A stretch of 64,000 nucleotides of DNA from Xenorhabdus nematophila ATCC 19061 (lineage in GTDB: Bacteria; Pseudomonadota; Gammaproteobacteria; Enterobacterales; Enterobacteriaceae): assembly GCF_000252955.1 (NCBI RefSeq), contig NC_014228.1, forward strand, positions 1 through 64,000, in the 5' to 3' direction. Both the position numbers and the translations under genes were made by a program. Position 1 is the first letter of the stretch. Each line of letters begins with the position of its first letter. Below, piece after piece: positions 32,562 to 45,543 of this stretch. Below the pieces are notes generated by a model that was not told the origin of the DNA, searched no databases, and saw only the letters and a list, made by a program, of their open reading frames with translations.

Positions 32562-33095
32562 TTAAGACTGCAAGTCGTCTGTTAAACGATCCAGACGGCC
32601 ACGAATACTGCCATCAATCACCATGTCACCTGCGCGGATAACCACACCGGCAATAACAGACTTGTCAATTTTGCAATTCAGCTTCACTTTGCGTGACAGA
32701 CGTTTTTCCATCGCCGCAGAAATTTTAGCCTGCTGCTGCTCATTTAGTTCGGACACAGAAATCACTTCAACATCAATGGTTGATTCAAGTGACGCACGCA
32801 ATTGGATAAATTGCTGGAAGACTTCTGGCAGTACCAGCAAGCGACCATTTTCTGCCATTACACGAATAAAGTTCTGAGCATGCGCATCAACCTGCTCACC
32901 ACAAAGGGTGATAAAGGTTTTGGCTAACGTTTCCGGTGCCAATGAACCGGAAAGCAGCTCACCAACCTGCTCATTGCGAGTAACCTCAGCAATAAACGCC
33001 AGCATGTTCTGCCAGTGTTCAATAGATTGGTGTTCTACAGCAAAGTCAAAAGCTGCTTTGGCGTAGGGGCGAGCTACCGTAGCAAATTCAGACAT
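32562..33095 (-). CDS. atpH: ATP synthase F1 delta subunit
   Basis: Peripheral-stalk delta subunit joining F1 to the b dimer; 177 aa, as in E. coli. The family pattern is clear at both ends ([39 protein letters not shown]). It lies 12 bases downstream of atpF. Confidence 0.97.
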   Translation of the reverse strand: MSEFATVARPYAKAAFDFAVEHQSIEHWQNMLAFIAEVTRNEQVGELLSGSLAPETLAKTFITLCGEQVDAHAQNFIRVMAENGRLLVLPEVFQQFIQLRASLESTIDVEVISVSELNEQQQAKISAAMEKRLSRKVKLNCKIDKSVIAGVVIRAGDMVIDGSIRGRLDRLTDDLQS

Positions 33096-33107
33096 GCCCC
33101 TCCCTCC

Positions 33108-33578
33108 TTACAGTTCAGCGACCAGTTTATCAACGATGTCGCTGTTAGCAGCTTCATCCACGGAACGTTCGATAATTTTCTCGGCACCTGCGATAGCCAG
33201 CATCGCAACCTGTTTACGTAACTCTTCACGAGCGCGTTTGCGTTCAGCTTCAATTTCAGCATTCGCTTGCACTAAGATTTTGTTACGCTCCAGCTCTGCT
33301 TCTGCTTTAGCATCATCAATAATTTGGGCTTTTTGTTTATTAGCCTGCTCAATGATAACTTGCGCATCAGCTTTCGCTTTTTTCAGTTGGTCGGTCGCAT
33401 TGGCTTGCGCTAAGTCCAGGTTCTTTTTGGCACGTTCTGCTGAAGCCAAACCGTCAGTAATCTCTTTCTGACGCTTTTCAATGGCCGCCATGATTGGTGG
33501 CCATACATACTTCATGCAGAACAAAACAAACAGGACAAACGCGAAGGCCTGGCCGAGGATTGTTGCGTTAATATTCAC
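33108..33578 (-). CDS. atpF: ATP synthase F0 b subunit
   Basis: Peripheral stalk b subunit; 156 aa, as in E. coli. One N-terminal membrane helix (about 5-25, [18 protein letters not shown]) is followed by a long charged coiled coil of Ala, Lys, Glu repeats. Functions as a dimer. Confidence 0.97.
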   Translation of the reverse strand: MNINATILGQAFAFVLFVLFCMKYVWPPIMAAIEKRQKEITDGLASAERAKKNLDLAQANATDQLKKAKADAQVIIEQANKQKAQIIDDAKAEAELERNKILVQANAEIEAERKRAREELRKQVAMLAIAGAEKIIERSVDEAANSDIVDKLVAEL

Positions 33579-33637
33579 GGCACAATACCTCTATTTCAAT
33601 TAATGAATTGGCGTAATTTAGAGTTCTGCTATTTCAC

Positions 33638-33892
<255 letters not shown>

Positions 33893-33925
33893 TCAGTTAA
33901 AACACAATTATTGATTGATAAAAAA

Positions 33926-35159
<1,234 letters not shown>

Positions 35160-35192
35160 GACTTTTGTTTTCTCCCTGAGGTACATCATCAC

Positions 35193-35771
35193 ATATCAGG
35201 CTTTGCTGAATGTTGTATGAAACTGGCTTTGCTTAAGAGTGTCAAGTGACAAAAACGTGCAAATTATACGGGCAGCCAAAATGAATTCAATCCATAAGTA
35301 GCGAAAAAGTGAATAATTACTTAATTTTCTAACTTTGGTGCTAGATCGCTCACAAATACTATTTAATATTCTGCAACGGTTAATGGTATGACCTCAATAT
35401 TAAACGTGATACACATCACACCAATCAAAAGTCATTAATTATATTACTGTTATATATATGGTGAAAAACGCTTGTTTTGTTTCAGTTAAAATCAATTAAT
35501 TAATATTATACCTATGAGGTATTATCTGATATACGGATAAAAAACGTTAAATGTTTATTTCGCCCGCTTTCTCGAAAATTTATTAATAAATAAAAATTGG
35601 TCGTTGTTATCAAAAAGAAAAATTATGCCAATATAAAAATAACGTTGGTTTTATGTGATCTATTAGTAAATAAAGCGGAAACTACAGAATGGAATAATGA
35701 GTAACGCCTGTAACATTTTAAATGTGCTCAGCGTCACTCATTATTTATCATTTTATTGACAAATGACAAAG
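35193..35771 (-). other. Long AT-rich leader between rsmG and the atp operon
   Basis: About 580 bases without a believable gene, longer than the E. coli rsmG-atpI gap. It contains the putative atp promoter (35263-35290) and, next to rsmG, an imperfect stem (about 35697-35743: AATGAGTAACGC versus GCGTCACTCATT) that may end the mnmG-rsmG transcript. I find no other structure. Confidence 0.5.
35263..35290 (-). promoter_or_regulatory. Putative atp operon promoter
   Basis: On the minus strand TTGAAT (35285-35290) and TATAAT (35263-35268) are separated by 16 bases, about 100 bases upstream of atpI. Good sigma-70 match. Confidence 0.6.
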
Positions 35772-36392
35772 TTAGTTTGACTTCAGGATAACTAAATGGC
35801 GCTGTTCATCCAGCTCTGTAACTTGGAGAGGGATAACGGTATCAAGGATGAATCCTGTCGGCAAATTCGCTAACTCATCTTCCGGTAATCCGCCTTTTAA
35901 AGCATAAAAACGCCCTTCAAGTGGTTTAGGGAGGTGACGGCACCATGAAAGCATATCTTGCAAAGAAGCAAATGCCCGACTAATCACACCATCAAAAGGA
36001 GGTTCAGGAATAAATTCCTCAACGCGGCTTTGCACTGGATCAATATTGGTTAAACCAAGTTCATGCTGAACCTGACGTAAAAATCGAACCCGCTTTCCCA
36101 GACTATCCAGCAAAGTGAAATGGGAGTCTTGACGCACAATGGCCAGTGGAACCCCCGGCAAACCAGGCCCAGTCCCTACATCAATAAATCGCGTTCCGTG
36201 AAGAAATGGGTTAACAACGATGCTGTCCATGATATGGCGAACCAACATCTGTTCCGGATCCCGGACAGATGTCAGGTTATAAGCCTTATTCCATTTGTTG
36301 AGCATTTCAACGTAGGCAACAAGCTGCTGTTTTTGTTCCTGTGATAACGCAATGTCAGTCTTCGCCAGCAGCGATTCTAATTTGTTAAGCAA
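35772..36392 (-). CDS. rsmG: 16S rRNA (guanine-527-N7) methyltransferase RsmG
   Basis: SAM-dependent methyltransferase for G527 of 16S rRNA. I place the start at a TTG (36392) giving [14 protein letters not shown], matching E. coli RsmG and preceded by AAGGGG; length 206 aa (E. coli 207). SAM motif [16 protein letters not shown] is present. The frame is open further upstream into mnmG, but there is no family match there. Downstream partner of mnmG. Confidence 0.94.
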   Translation of the reverse strand: MLNKLESLLAKTDIALSQEQKQQLVAYVEMLNKWNKAYNLTSVRDPEQMLVRHIMDSIVVNPFLHGTRFIDVGTGPGLPGVPLAIVRQDSHFTLLDSLGKRVRFLRQVQHELGLTNIDPVQSRVEEFIPEPPFDGVISRAFASLQDMLSWCRHLPKPLEGRFYALKGGLPEDELANLPTGFILDTVIPLQVTELDEQRHLVILKSN

Positions 36393-36435
36393 AATCTGTC
36401 CCCTTAGGCGCTGCGACGCAATAAACCTTGTTTTT

Positions 36436-38292
36436 TCACCATACCAGCAAAATAGAAATCGCTGCTGGAGTAATGCCCGAAATCCGTGAAGCCTGACCAA
36501 TTGAACTTGGTTTATGGTCGTTCAGTTTTGCAATAACCTCATTGGAAAGCCCGCTGACTTGCTGGTAATCCAGATCAACCGGCAGTGCCGTGTTTTCATT
36601 ACGTAACTGTTTTTCGATCTCTTCTTGCTGGCGCGCAATGTAACCTTCGTACTTCACTTGAATTTCAACCTGATCGGCTGCTTGAGCTTCTGTCAGGCCC
36701 GGCGCAAAACGTGACAGTGATGTCAGTAATTCGTAATTCATTTCAGGGCGACGTAACAAATCCTCACCATTGGCTTCTTTTGACAAGGGTGTTTTCAACA
36801 TCTGGTTGATATCCCCTAGGTTATCAGAGTGAGGATGTACCCAGATATTACGCAGACGCTGGCGTTCTTGTTCGATCATTTCAACTTTACGGGAATAATG
36901 CTTCCAACGGAGATCATCAACCAAGCCTAGTCTACGACCTTGTTCAGTCAGGCGAAGATCCGCGTTATCCTCACGTAACATCAAGCGGTACTCTGCACGA
37001 GAAGTAAACATACGGTAAGGCTCTTTCGTACCTAGTGTGCATAGATCATCGACCAGAACACCGATATAAGCTTGATCGCGACGTGGGAACCAACCTTCTT
37101 CACCTGTGGCATAACGGGCAGCGTTAAGACCTGCCAATAATCCTTGTGCAGCAGCTTCTTCATATCCGGTAGTGCCGTTGATCTGGCCGGCAAAGAACAG
37201 ACCATGAATAAACTTGCTTTCCAGTGTTTGTTTTAAACCACGTGGATCGAAGAAATCATATTCGATCGCATATCCAGGACGAATAATACGGGCATTCTCC
37301 ATGCCTTTCATGGAGTGAACAATTTGCATTTGTACATCAAATGGTAAACTGGTTGAAATACCATTTGGGTAAATTTCGTTGCTGGTAAGTCCTTCGGGTT
37401 CCAGGAAGATCTGGTGAGCATTGCGATCGGCAAAACGCATCACTTTATCTTCAATCGAAGGACAATAACGCGGACCGATCCCTTCGATGATCCCCGCATA
37501 CATTGGACTGCGATCTAGGTTACTGCGGATCACTTCATGTGTCTTTTCATTGGTATGAGTGATATAGCACAGAATTTGCTGTGGGTGCTGAGCCGCATTG
37601 CCCATGAATGAAAATACGGGTGTCGGATTATCACCCAGTTGTTGTTCAAGCTGACTAAAATCAATAGATCGCGCATCAATGCGAGGAGGCGTCCCGGTTT
37701 TTAAACGAGCCACACGCAAAGGGAGTTCACGTAAACGATGTGAGAGTGAGATCGCAGGAGGATCTCCAGCACGTCCACCGCTGTAGTTTTCCAATCCGAT
37801 ATGAATTTTTCCGTCAAGAAATGTCCCGACAGTTAAGACGACAGATTTAGCTTTAAATTTTAGACTCATACGAGTAACAACACCTGTGACAGTATTGTTC
37901 TCAACGATGAGATCTTCTACCGGTTGCTGGAAAATCATCAAGTTAGGCTGATTTTCCAGCGCGGTTCTTACGGCCTGTCGGTAAAGTACTCGATCCGCTT
38001 GTGCGCGTGTAGCCCTGACTGCCGGGCCTTTGCTGGCATTGAGTGTTCTGAACTGAATACCTGCCTGATCAGTTGCTTTTGCCATCAGGCCACCAAGTGC
38101 ATCGATCTCTTTTACCAGATGCCCTTTACCGATCCCACCAATGGCTGGATTACATGACATCTGGCCCAAAGTATCAATATTGTGAGTCAGTAATAAGGTT
38201 TGACGTCCCATACGTGCTGCGGCCATTGCAGCTTCAGTACCCGCATGACCTCCGCCGATAATGATGACGTCAAAATGCTCTGGATAAAACAT
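36436..38292 (-). CDS. mnmG: tRNA U34 modification enzyme MnmG, last residues lost by frameshift
   Basis: FAD protein that, with MnmE, adds carboxymethylaminomethyl to U34 of tRNAs. 618 aa (E. coli 629). FAD motif [16 protein letters not shown] is at the N-terminus. The frame ends ...AAISILLVW at TGA 36436-36438. The next bases in the other frame encode [14 protein letters not shown] (stop 36404-36406), the normal tail. One missing T (TGG TTG AAA read as TGG TGA AAA) next to an A-run explains the truncation, which removes 11 residues. First gene of mnmG-rsmG, right beside oriC. Confidence 0.95.
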   Translation of the reverse strand: MFYPEHFDVIIIGGGHAGTEAAMAAARMGRQTLLLTHNIDTLGQMSCNPAIGGIGKGHLVKEIDALGGLMAKATDQAGIQFRTLNASKGPAVRATRAQADRVLYRQAVRTALENQPNLMIFQQPVEDLIVENNTVTGVVTRMSLKFKAKSVVLTVGTFLDGKIHIGLENYSGGRAGDPPAISLSHRLRELPLRVARLKTGTPPRIDARSIDFSQLEQQLGDNPTPVFSFMGNAAQHPQQILCYITHTNEKTHEVIRSNLDRSPMYAGIIEGIGPRYCPSIEDKVMRFADRNAHQIFLEPEGLTSNEIYPNGISTSLPFDVQMQIVHSMKGMENARIIRPGYAIEYDFFDPRGLKQTLESKFIHGLFFAGQINGTTGYEEAAAQGLLAGLNAARYATGEEGWFPRRDQAYIGVLVDDLCTLGTKEPYRMFTSRAEYRLMLREDNADLRLTEQGRRLGLVDDLRWKHYSRKVEMIEQERQRLRNIWVHPHSDNLGDINQMLKTPLSKEANGEDLLRRPEMNYELLTSLSRFAPGLTEAQAADQVEIQVKYEGYIARQQEEIEKQLRNENTALPVDLDYQQVSGLSNEVIAKLNDHKPSSIGQASRISGITPAAISILLVW

Positions 38293-38392
38293 GTGCGAAC
38301 CTTCAATTGTGAGAATGCTTCATATGCATTGGGGAGAGAATTCTACTCAAGTTTGGACCTAAGACCAAGTAGGAAGAGATCATCGTTAATTA

Positions 38393-38650
38393 AAAGAAGA
38401 TCTTTTTATTTAAAGATCTCTTTATTAGATCTTTTATTAGGATCGCGATCATCTGTGGATAAGTGAATTTTCCATATAAAGATCATGATACTGTAAAGGA
38501 TCATTTGCTGTGAATGATCCGTGATCCAACTCAGTATAAGCTGGGATCTAAATGCAGAGTTATTCACAGCCGATTGACTATAACTAGGTTATTAAATGGA
38601 TAACTACGGGTTAACCCCTGCTTTTCAGATAAGTTATCCACAGCTGATCG
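38393..38650. other. oriC: Chromosomal replication origin oriC
   Basis: Lies between mnmG and mioC as in E. coli. Left part: three AT-rich 13-mers at 38399-38411, 38415-38427 and 38428-38440, each starting GATCT. DnaA boxes: R1 TGTGGATAA (38454-38462), R2-like TTATTCACA (38560-38568), R3-like AATGGATAA (38595-38603) and R4 TTATCCACA (38634-38642). There are 11 GATC sites between 38399 and 38648. The stretch GTATAAGCTGGGATC, conserved in E. coli, is present. Edges are approximate; orientation is as in E. coli, with the unwinding element on the mnmG side. Confidence 0.96.
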
Positions 38651-38667
38651 TTATATTTTTAATCGGA

Positions 38668-39108
38668 TCAGAGTAACTTTGCCCATTCTTTGGCCCATTC
38701 TCCAGCTGGATCTTCGGGAATTTCGTGTTTCAGAATGTCTATTTCCAGTCGATCGCCGATCCGTTTTGCGCCGAGATCTTCCAATAAGCGTTCTAGTGAT
38801 CTTATGGCACCACAGAATGTGTCATATTCGGAGCTGCCAATACCGACTGCTCCGAATGTTATTTTGCTTAGATCGGGTTGTTGTTGTGCAATCGCATCTG
38901 ACAGGGATTGGAGATTTTCAGGCAAATCTCCAGCCCCATGCGTTGATGTCACCACAAGCCACAACCCTTCAAGAGGAAGATCATCCAATGAAGGACCATG
39001 AAGTACTTCTGTTGAAAATCCGTCATCTTCTAAGATTTCAGCAATATGCTCGGCGACGTATTCGGCGCTACCCATTGTGCTGCCGCTGATTAAGGTTATC
39101 GTGCTCAT
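38668..39108 (-). CDS. mioC: Flavodoxin-like protein MioC
   Basis: Small FMN protein, reported to support biotin synthase; transcription from it runs through oriC in E. coli. Start ATG 39108 (MSTITLISGSTMGSAEY), 146 aa, preceded by AAGG; a second ATG lies directly before it. FMN phosphate loop SGSTMGSAEY and THGAGDLPEN are visible. A DnaA box lies about 60 bases upstream. Confidence 0.95.
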   Translation of the reverse strand: MSTITLISGSTMGSAEYVAEHIAEILEDDGFSTEVLHGPSLDDLPLEGLWLVVTSTHGAGDLPENLQSLSDAIAQQQPDLSKITFGAVGIGSSEYDTFCGAIRSLERLLEDLGAKRIGDRLEIDILKHEIPEDPAGEWAKEWAKLL

Positions 39109-39168
39109 CATGATCCTTGCTAAATTAAAGAACAACTATTGTACGTTGTGAATCTCTTGGGATCTACC

Positions 39169-39177
39169 TGTGGATAA
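39169..39177 (-). promoter_or_regulatory. DnaA box upstream of mioC
   Basis: TGTGGATAA is the exact complement of the consensus TTATCCACA, about 60 bases before the mioC start. In E. coli DnaA represses mioC through a box at its promoter; the same role is inferred. Confidence 0.75.
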
Positions 39178-39199
39178 TGTGGTTAATTCATTTTCTGTC

Positions 39200-39661
39200 T
39201 TAAGGTTTTATTGTCCTTGTTATCGGGTTTTGCAGGGAGATTAAGGTTTCTGTTGATTGGATTTCGTCAATCGTTTGGATCTTGTTGATAAGTACGTCCT
39301 GAAGTGCTTCGATCGATCGGCACATGACTTTGATGAAAATACTGTAATGCCCCGTGGTGTAATAAACTTCAACGACTTCATCAAGCATATCGAGCTTCTT
39401 CAATGCGGCAGGATAGTCTTTGGCACTTTTTAATATAATGCCTATAAAGCAGCACACATCGAACCCGAGTTGTTTGGCACTGATATCAACCCGGGTGCCG
39501 GTAATAATCCCCGATTGCTTCATTTTTTCTACACGGACATGAATGGTTCCCGGACTGACTGCTAATTTTTTGGCCAATTCTGCGTAGGGTATTCGGGCGT
39601 TTTCCATTAAAGCGTGAAGTATGTCACGGTCTAAATTATCGATCTGATAAATTTCTGCCAT
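39200..39661 (-). CDS. asnC: Lrp-family regulator AsnC
   Basis: Asparagine-responsive activator of asnA. I chose ATG 39661 (MAEIYQIDNLDRDIL), 153 aa (E. coli 152), preceded by AGGGATT. Helix-turn-helix in AELAKKLAVSPGTIHVRVEK, then an RAM ligand-binding domain with GHYSIFIKVMCRS. Divergent from asnA with 165 bases between starts. Confidence 0.96.
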   Translation of the reverse strand: MAEIYQIDNLDRDILHALMENARIPYAELAKKLAVSPGTIHVRVEKMKQSGIITGTRVDISAKQLGFDVCCFIGIILKSAKDYPAALKKLDMLDEVVEVYYTTGHYSIFIKVMCRSIEALQDVLINKIQTIDEIQSTETLISLQNPITRTIKP

Positions 39662-39826
39662 TTTTAATCCCTGTTTTTGAGTAATATTCATTTTTATAGT
39701 ATAAAAATTATCGTTTATTAATCTTATACAATATTTTTATTATCGGATATTGAATTTGTGCCTCATTTTGTTGCTTAATCTATACCAACAGGACACAGGG
39801 TCACTAAAAATTTTGAGAGTATCATC

Positions 39827-40819
39827 ATGAAAACATCCTTCATTGAAAAACAGCAGCAGATTAGTTTTGTGAAATCATACTTTTCTCGCTTGTTAGAGAA
39901 ACAACTCGGTTTAATTGAAGTTCAAGGGCCTATCTTGAGCCGCCTTGGTGATGGTACGCAGGACAACCTTTCTGGCCATGAAAAAGCTGTACAGGTAAAA
40001 GTAAAAACATTACCCGATGCAACATTTGAAGTGGTTCATTCTCTGGCGAAATGGAAGCGCAAGACATTAGGTCGTTTTGGCTTCCAGGCTGAACAAGGGT
40101 TATATACCCATATGAAGGCTCTGCGTCCTGATGAAGATCGCTTGACCCCAATCCATTCTGTGTTTGTGGATCAGTGGGATTGGGAGAAGACGATGGGTGA
40201 AGGTCAACGTTCACTCGATTATTTAAAACAGACAGTAGGTAAAATCTACGAAGCAATAAAAGAAACACAACAAGCGGTAAGTAAGGAATTTGGTCTGGCA
40301 CCGTTCCTGCCAGATCAAATTCACTTTATCCACAGTGAAGAGCTTCTTAAACGTTACCCAGATCTGGATGCTAAAGGTCGTGAACGCGAGGCAGCCAAAG
40401 AATTCGGTGCAATTTTCCTGATGGGCATTGGTGGTAAGTTGTCTGATGATCAGTCACATGATGTTCGTGCACCAGACTATGATGATTGGACTTCGCCAAA
40501 CAGTGATGGTTTCTTTGGCCTAAACGGTGACATTATCGTATGGAACCCTGTTTTACAGGACGCTTTTGAAATTTCTTCAATGGGTATCCGTGTTGATGCA
40601 GAGGCGCTGCAACGTCAGCTTGAGCTAACTGGTGATGAGGATCGTCTGCAATATGACTGGCATCAGGCGCTGGTTAAAGGGGATATGCCGCAGTCCATCG
40701 GTGGTGGTATCGGGCAGTCCCGTTTGGTGATGCTGATGTTACAAATGCCACATATCGGTCAGGTTCAGTGCGGTGTTTGGTCACCAGAAATTATTGAATC
40801 AGTTGAAGGTGTGTTGTAA
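39827..40819 (+). CDS. asnA: Aspartate-ammonia ligase (asparagine synthetase A)
   Basis: Makes asparagine from aspartate, ammonia and ATP. 330 aa, exactly the E. coli length. Class II synthetase-like core with [17 protein letters not shown] and the C-terminal [16 protein letters not shown]. Divergent from its activator asnC. Its end is 3 bases from the end of viaA. Confidence 0.98.
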   Translation: MKTSFIEKQQQISFVKSYFSRLLEKQLGLIEVQGPILSRLGDGTQDNLSGHEKAVQVKVKTLPDATFEVVHSLAKWKRKTLGRFGFQAEQGLYTHMKALRPDEDRLTPIHSVFVDQWDWEKTMGEGQRSLDYLKQTVGKIYEAIKETQQAVSKEFGLAPFLPDQIHFIHSEELLKRYPDLDAKGREREAAKEFGAIFLMGIGGKLSDDQSHDVRAPDYDDWTSPNSDGFFGLNGDIIVWNPVLQDAFEISSMGIRVDAEALQRQLELTGDEDRLQYDWHQALVKGDMPQSIGGGIGQSRLVMLMLQMPHIGQVQCGVWSPEIIESVEGVL

Positions 40820-40822
40820 GGC

Positions 40823-42280
40823 TTAATTCCGCCGCTTTCTCTGTAAGCGGCTTATAAATCCGGTATCAAAATGCCAGATATGATCGAATATTCGCATGAT
40901 ACCGGGTTTTCCATAATGGGAAAGGGAGACCGCATGGAAGCGGTGTTGTTGATGCTGTTGCAGATTTTTTATCTGATGGATTAGGGTGTCTGGCAAACGC
41001 TGGGCAATGAAATCTGAAATAACAACAGTATCAGCATCTTTCCAGATATTTTCTTTCATTTTTTCAACCGTTGTACTTAAACAGTATGCAAGATCGGTTC
41101 CTCCCCGGAATGTCTGTCCCAGAAAGTGGATCGCCTGAGTGAGTCCAGTTGGTGATGTCAGTTCATAGTGAATCAGTGCTGTCGAGAACAACATAATATG
41201 GCAATGGCGATTATCCTCCAGTGCAATACGCATCAAGGCCAGACAAAATGCCTTTGCACATAACTCATTAAATCCGCCCATTGAACCTGATGTATCGACA
41301 CAAACAATGAAAGGTCCCTTTGGCTGTTCTTTATTGTGATGATGGGTGACTCGTTTTAATGTCGTTTTTAGCTGCCAGCTATCTCCTTGCAGGCGATAAG
41401 ACAGTAATTTTTTCTCCGCAAGCCGCCGATAAAATTCGTATTCCAGCTCTTCAATACCCAGCATGGCGATCTCTGTGGGTAACAGTCTTAAAATATCATT
41501 GCTTTGCCGAATCCCGCTAACTTGTTCTGGTACAGTGTCTGGTATTCTTTCTAATCGGGTAATGGGTTGAAGGGCATGGCTTTCTTCAGGAATTGATTTA
41601 GCCGTTTGGCTGCGGCCCAGTAATTGCGCTAATTTTTCCAGTTCGGGTTGGTGTGTGAGAAAATCAGCATAAAGCGTAATGAGTTGTGTATGTTGTGAAG
41701 TCAGGTGAAGCTGGCTTTTGCTCATGTCCCACAATCGACCAGCGGCGCGATCATTATGATCAAATACTGGATCAAGATGGTCGATGAGGGTTAGGCGTTT
41801 TTGGATCTCGGCCAATAGCTGTTCTTTTTCTTGTTCTAACAACATCTTGTTGAATATTGTTACTTGCCGGATCAGATTAATGCGCCAGTGTTGTAGAAAG
41901 AGTATGTGTTCGGAATGCGTATGCCCGGATATGGTTTTTAGCAGTGTATTGGCTTCATTGGCAAAAGGTGACCCAATTTGTTGAAGTTTTTCTACAATAA
42001 TGGGCAGTTGTTGATAAAAATCTTCTGTATTGCTTGCTTGTACTTGTTGATATAGCTGAAATTCTTCAGCCAATGGCGCTGGGATCTGTGCCTCTTTTAT
42101 TCTTTGCAACAATATTTGCTGCCATGCGGGGAGATCTTTCTGCAATGCCTGCTTAATTCTCGGAAACTTTTCAAAGAAAATAAGCAATTGAGGGGTACTC
42201 AACAGGGTCAATGTGATCTCTTCGATCAGCTCACCTTCATTGATGGAAAGTAAGAGATCGAGTGTGGTCAGAGTTAACAT
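40823..42280 (-). CDS. viaA: VWA-domain protein ViaA
   Basis: Partner of the RavA ATPase; linked to respiratory complexes and aminoglycoside sensitivity in E. coli. 485 aa. C-terminal von Willebrand A domain has the metal-site motif VDTSGSMGG; the N-terminal half is helical. It starts one base after the ravA stop. Confidence 0.94.
   Translation of the reverse strand: MLTLTTLDLLLSINEGELIEEITLTLLSTPQLLIFFEKFPRIKQALQKDLPAWQQILLQRIKEAQIPAPLAEEFQLYQQVQASNTEDFYQQLPIIVEKLQQIGSPFANEANTLLKTISGHTHSEHILFLQHWRINLIRQVTIFNKMLLEQEKEQLLAEIQKRLTLIDHLDPVFDHNDRAAGRLWDMSKSQLHLTSQHTQLITLYADFLTHQPELEKLAQLLGRSQTAKSIPEESHALQPITRLERIPDTVPEQVSGIRQSNDILRLLPTEIAMLGIEELEYEFYRRLAEKKLLSYRLQGDSWQLKTTLKRVTHHHNKEQPKGPFIVCVDTSGSMGGFNELCAKAFCLALMRIALEDNRHCHIMLFSTALIHYELTSPTGLTQAIHFLGQTFRGGTDLAYCLSTTVEKMKENIWKDADTVVISDFIAQRLPDTLIHQIKNLQQHQQHRFHAVSLSHYGKPGIMRIFDHIWHFDTGFISRLQRKRRN
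40831..40851. terminator. Hairpin at the asnA/viaA convergence
   Basis: GCCGCTT and AAGCGGC with a 7-base loop lie inside the last codons of viaA, 11 bases after the asnA stop. It is followed by TTATAAAT on the asnA strand. A shared weak terminator is likely. Confidence 0.55.
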
Positions 42281-42281
42281 A

Positions 42282-43787
42282 TCACCCTCCTATTTTGGTT
42301 CTCAATTGTTCCAGTTTTTCGGTTAACCGGAGAAAACTTTGCTCAATACTGGCAAGCCAATGTTCTTCGATAAATAAACAGGGTTGATGTTGGTTAAATA
42401 ACTGATGTTGATGTTGAATTTCATCGTGGATGGAGAGCCGTTTTTCATGCCATTCGGTGGTGGTTTTTTCTGGGAGCTGTGGTTGATCTCCGGCTTGGCA
42501 GAGAACAGCACTATTACGGCTGATATCCAGCACTTTAAGCTGGTGTTTTTCGCTGATTTCCACTGTGAGGGTTTGTGGGAAACCAATGCCATTCAATCGG
42601 GCTGGTAATGTTGTTTCGTTATTTTTTAACGTATTTTCCAGCGTTTTTTTATCTATTTCGATGAAATTGACTTCGATATTATGCAAATGTAATGAAGGAC
42701 GCAAAAACAGTATCAGTTTTTCATCTTTGATATTGGTGGGCAATGAATGAAGGTTCCTGCGGCCTAAAAGGGATGTTTTAGTCGTTAACTGCAAAGGAGA
42801 AGAGCCATTTCCATCTTGGTTGGATTGTACCCATTGTTGATATAGCCCATCTATTTTCTGTATTAGCGAATTTTGCCGATAAGCCTGTTCTGTCAGTAAA
42901 ATATGCAGAAGCTGTGACAGATTTTTTAAGGCATTTAAATCGTGCCATAGGCAATATTTTAATAACACGATATCCAGGGGAGATATCTCATTTCTTCCGC
43001 TGAAAAAAGCACTTGCCTGTAATAAGCGTATGGATTTTTTCCAGCGGCGATCAGAAACGTCAGGAATGTTTTCAGAGGTATTCATTTGTTGACGGACTTG
43101 ATAAATAAGCTCGAAGATATGATCTGTCAGGGATACGTGATTGATCTTCTCCTGCCATTGATAAAATTCATTATCGCTGATCTGAATATAGGTTGGGACA
43201 GGGTTATTATTTTCATGGTTTCGATCGGTCAGCAATGCTCGGAAATTTCTCTTTTCCTGAATCTTGTCCAGACAAAGCCGGATCAACATACGATCATAGA
43301 GTGCTTCCAGACCACTATCAGTATCAGGGAATTCATTGGATGCCGTAACCAGTAACCGCATTGGCAGCTGTTCTTCTTGGTTGCCATTTCTGAATTTTTT
43401 TTCATTGATAGCCGTGAGCAGTGTATTCAGGATTGCGGGGCCTGCTTTCCAAATTTCATCTAGAAAAACAATTTCGGCTTCGGGTAAATAACCTTCAGTC
43501 AGGCGTTGATAGCGTCCTTCGTCTTTAAGTGCTTGAATAGAAAGGGGACCGAAGATCTCTTCGGGAGTGGAAAAGCGCGTCATCAAGTATTCAAAAGCGC
43601 GTGCATTTTGAAACGCGAACTTGAGCCGGCGGGCGATAAGGCTTTTGGCTATTCCCGGTGGCCCAAGGAGAAAAACACTTTCTCCGCATAAGGCTGCTAG
43701 CAGGCAAAGACGAATAGCTTGCCGCCTTTCATATAATCCACTTTCTAGATACTGACTTAACTGGGATATCTTCTCAACCAATTGCAT
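42282..43787 (-). CDS. ravA: MoxR-type AAA+ ATPase RavA
   Basis: Hexameric MoxR ATPase that works with ViaA. 501 aa (E. coli 498). Walker [15 protein letters not shown] and Walker [13 protein letters not shown] in the N-terminal third; C-terminal LARA-like part is more diverged. AAGGTG precedes the ATG. In E. coli kup and rbs follow; here kup is missing. Confidence 0.95.
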   Translation of the reverse strand: MQLVEKISQLSQYLESGLYERRQAIRLCLLAALCGESVFLLGPPGIAKSLIARRLKFAFQNARAFEYLMTRFSTPEEIFGPLSIQALKDEGRYQRLTEGYLPEAEIVFLDEIWKAGPAILNTLLTAINEKKFRNGNQEEQLPMRLLVTASNEFPDTDSGLEALYDRMLIRLCLDKIQEKRNFRALLTDRNHENNNPVPTYIQISDNEFYQWQEKINHVSLTDHIFELIYQVRQQMNTSENIPDVSDRRWKKSIRLLQASAFFSGRNEISPLDIVLLKYCLWHDLNALKNLSQLLHILLTEQAYRQNSLIQKIDGLYQQWVQSNQDGNGSSPLQLTTKTSLLGRRNLHSLPTNIKDEKLILFLRPSLHLHNIEVNFIEIDKKTLENTLKNNETTLPARLNGIGFPQTLTVEISEKHQLKVLDISRNSAVLCQAGDQPQLPEKTTTEWHEKRLSIHDEIQHQHQLFNQHQPCLFIEEHWLASIEQSFLRLTEKLEQLRTKIGG

Positions 43788-44000
43788 AGTATTTACACCT
43801 TGGTTTGCTTAATGACCTCCCTTTATTTATAGATAAAATGCAATCTATGCAAAGATTTTGATGGTGTATTCTTGAACTTCTTCGGAACATTCAAAAAATC
43901 GATTCAGCTTACTTATTTAATAAATTAATATTTTTATCTGACTATGATGATCACACTTTCATATTAATCAAGTTGTCTTTGATATTGGGCTTTATATGAT

Positions 44001-44032
44001 AACTCCTTAGCGAAACGTTTCGCTAAGGAGTT
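44001..44032. promoter_or_regulatory. RbsR operator, 32-bp perfect palindrome
   Basis: The palindrome is centred at 44016/44017, with half-site AACTCCTTAGCGAAAC and its exact complement. Its core AGCGAAACGTTTCGCT matches the E. coli rbs operator. The right arm includes AAGGAG, the ribosome site of rbsD, so RbsR binding and translation signals overlap. Confidence 0.88.
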
Positions 44033-44041
44033 AATAAAAAA

Positions 44042-44242
44042 ATGAAAAAAGGCGTTTTATTACATTCTGATATTTCAGCCGTTATTTCTCGTTTGGGGCA
44101 TACGGATCAAATTATGCTTAGTAATACGGGATTACCTGTCCCATCGTCTGCCCAACGAATTGATTTAGCGCTAACCCAAGGAACCCCTGATCTGCTGTCT
44201 GTGTTTGGTGTTTCACTGACTATGATCGCACAAAGGGGATGA
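44042..44242 (+). pseudogene. rbsD: Truncated ribose pyranase RbsD
   Basis: The first about 55 residues match RbsD ([33 protein letters not shown]), then the frame leaves the family after VFGV and stops at 44242. A normal RbsD has 139 aa. The break is a large deletion that joins rbsD to the middle of rbsB and removes rbsA and rbsC. The active-site C-terminal part is lost. Confidence 0.92.
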
Positions 44243-44536
44243 ATGTCATGCAGAACCTGCTGACAGCCCATCCGTCAGTACAAGCCGTTTTCGCTCAAAA
44301 TGATGAAATGGCTCTTGGTGCAGCAGACCGCCGGTAAAGAAGATGTGTTGGTTATCGGATTCGATGGTACTGACGATGTTCTTAAGGCTGTACAGAATGG
44401 TAAATTGGGGGCAACTATCGCACAGCGTCCAGATCAGATTGGTATCATCGGTGTTCAGACTGCGGATAAAGTGTTAAAAGGTGAAAAAGTTAACGCCACC
44501 ATTCCGGTTGAACTAGAATTAATTGTTAAAAAATAA
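44212..44536 (+). pseudogene. rbsB: Ribose-binding protein RbsB, C-terminal fragment with frameshift
   Basis: From about 44212 the sequence reads [20 protein letters not shown] and [11 protein letters not shown], the C-terminal third of RbsB. It then shifts frame: about 11 bases are missing at 44320-44330 relative to E. coli, where ALGALRALQTAGK is expected. [19 protein letters not shown] continues in the other frame to the natural end ELIVKK (44536). No signal peptide or N-terminal lobe remains. Confidence 0.92.
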
Positions 44537-44598
44537 TTAACATTATTCATGCAGCCATTAGTTTTTATGTCTCCATTTTTTATACAGGAATAAATGCA

Positions 44599-45543
44599 AT
44601 GAGCATGGCAAAACTTGTGGTGATGGGTAGCATTAATGTGGATCACATTTTGAACCTTGAATCTTTTCCTCAACCGGGAGAAACCGTAAAAGGCAGGCAG
44701 TATCAGGTTGCATTTGGAGGAAAGGGCGCTAATCAGGCTGTGGCTGCTGGTCGTTGCGGTGCTGACATTACATTTATTGCCTGTGTTGGTCAGGATGGTA
44801 TCGGCGAACAAGTACGTCAACAGTTAGCGAAAGACAATATCAATACTTCATCCATTGAGTGTATTGAAGGGGAGACTACGGGAGTCGCCCTGATTTTTGT
44901 CAACCAGCAAGGGGAGAATGTCATTGGTATTAACGCTGGGGCAAATGGTGCTCTGACGCCAGATTATTTCCGTTGTTATGAGCAAGTGGTCAAAGATGCC
45001 GATGCGCTATTATTACAGTTAGAAACACCGTTGGAAACGGTACAACTTGCTGCTGAAACGTCTAAGAAACATCATACCAAAGTCATTTTGAACCCCGCAC
45101 CAGCCCAAAAAATATCAGCCCAATTACTTTCTCTGGTGGATATCATTACACCGAATGAAACCGAAGCAGAATGCCTGACAGGCATTACCGTAAAAGATGA
45201 TGCGGGAGCGAAGGAAGCGGCTCTGGCCTTACATGATCAAGGTATTGAAACTGTCATTATTACTTTGGGAAGCCGCGGCGTATGGTTAAGTGAGAAAGGC
45301 AAAGAAGGTAAAATTGTTCCTGGATTTAAAGTAAAAGTGATCGATACGATTGCAGCAGGAGATACATTCAATGGTGCCTTGGTAACGGGATTGCTGGAAG
45401 GAAAAGAGATGTTGTCGGCGATCCGCTTCGCTCATGCTGCGGCTGCAATTGCTGTGACTCGTCAGGGAGCACAGCCTGCGGTACCGTGGCGACACGAAAT
45501 TGATACATTTCTATCTGAACAGGACTCACTGTGGCTACCATGA
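44599..45543 (+). CDS. rbsK: Ribokinase
   Basis: Phosphorylates ribose to ribose-5-phosphate. 314 aa, intact (E. coli 309). PfkB-family motifs: [13 protein letters not shown] near the N-terminus and [13 protein letters not shown] with the catalytic Asp. It survives although the ribose transporter genes are deleted, so it may serve ribose from nucleosides inside the cell. It overlaps rbsR by 13 bases. Confidence 0.96.
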   Translation: MSMAKLVVMGSINVDHILNLESFPQPGETVKGRQYQVAFGGKGANQAVAAGRCGADITFIACVGQDGIGEQVRQQLAKDNINTSSIECIEGETTGVALIFVNQQGENVIGINAGANGALTPDYFRCYEQVVKDADALLLQLETPLETVQLAAETSKKHHTKVILNPAPAQKISAQLLSLVDIITPNETEAECLTGITVKDDAGAKEAALALHDQGIETVIITLGSRGVWLSEKGKEGKIVPGFKVKVIDTIAAGDTFNGALVTGLLEGKEMLSAIRFAHAAAAIAVTRQGAQPAVPWRHEIDTFLSEQDSLWLP

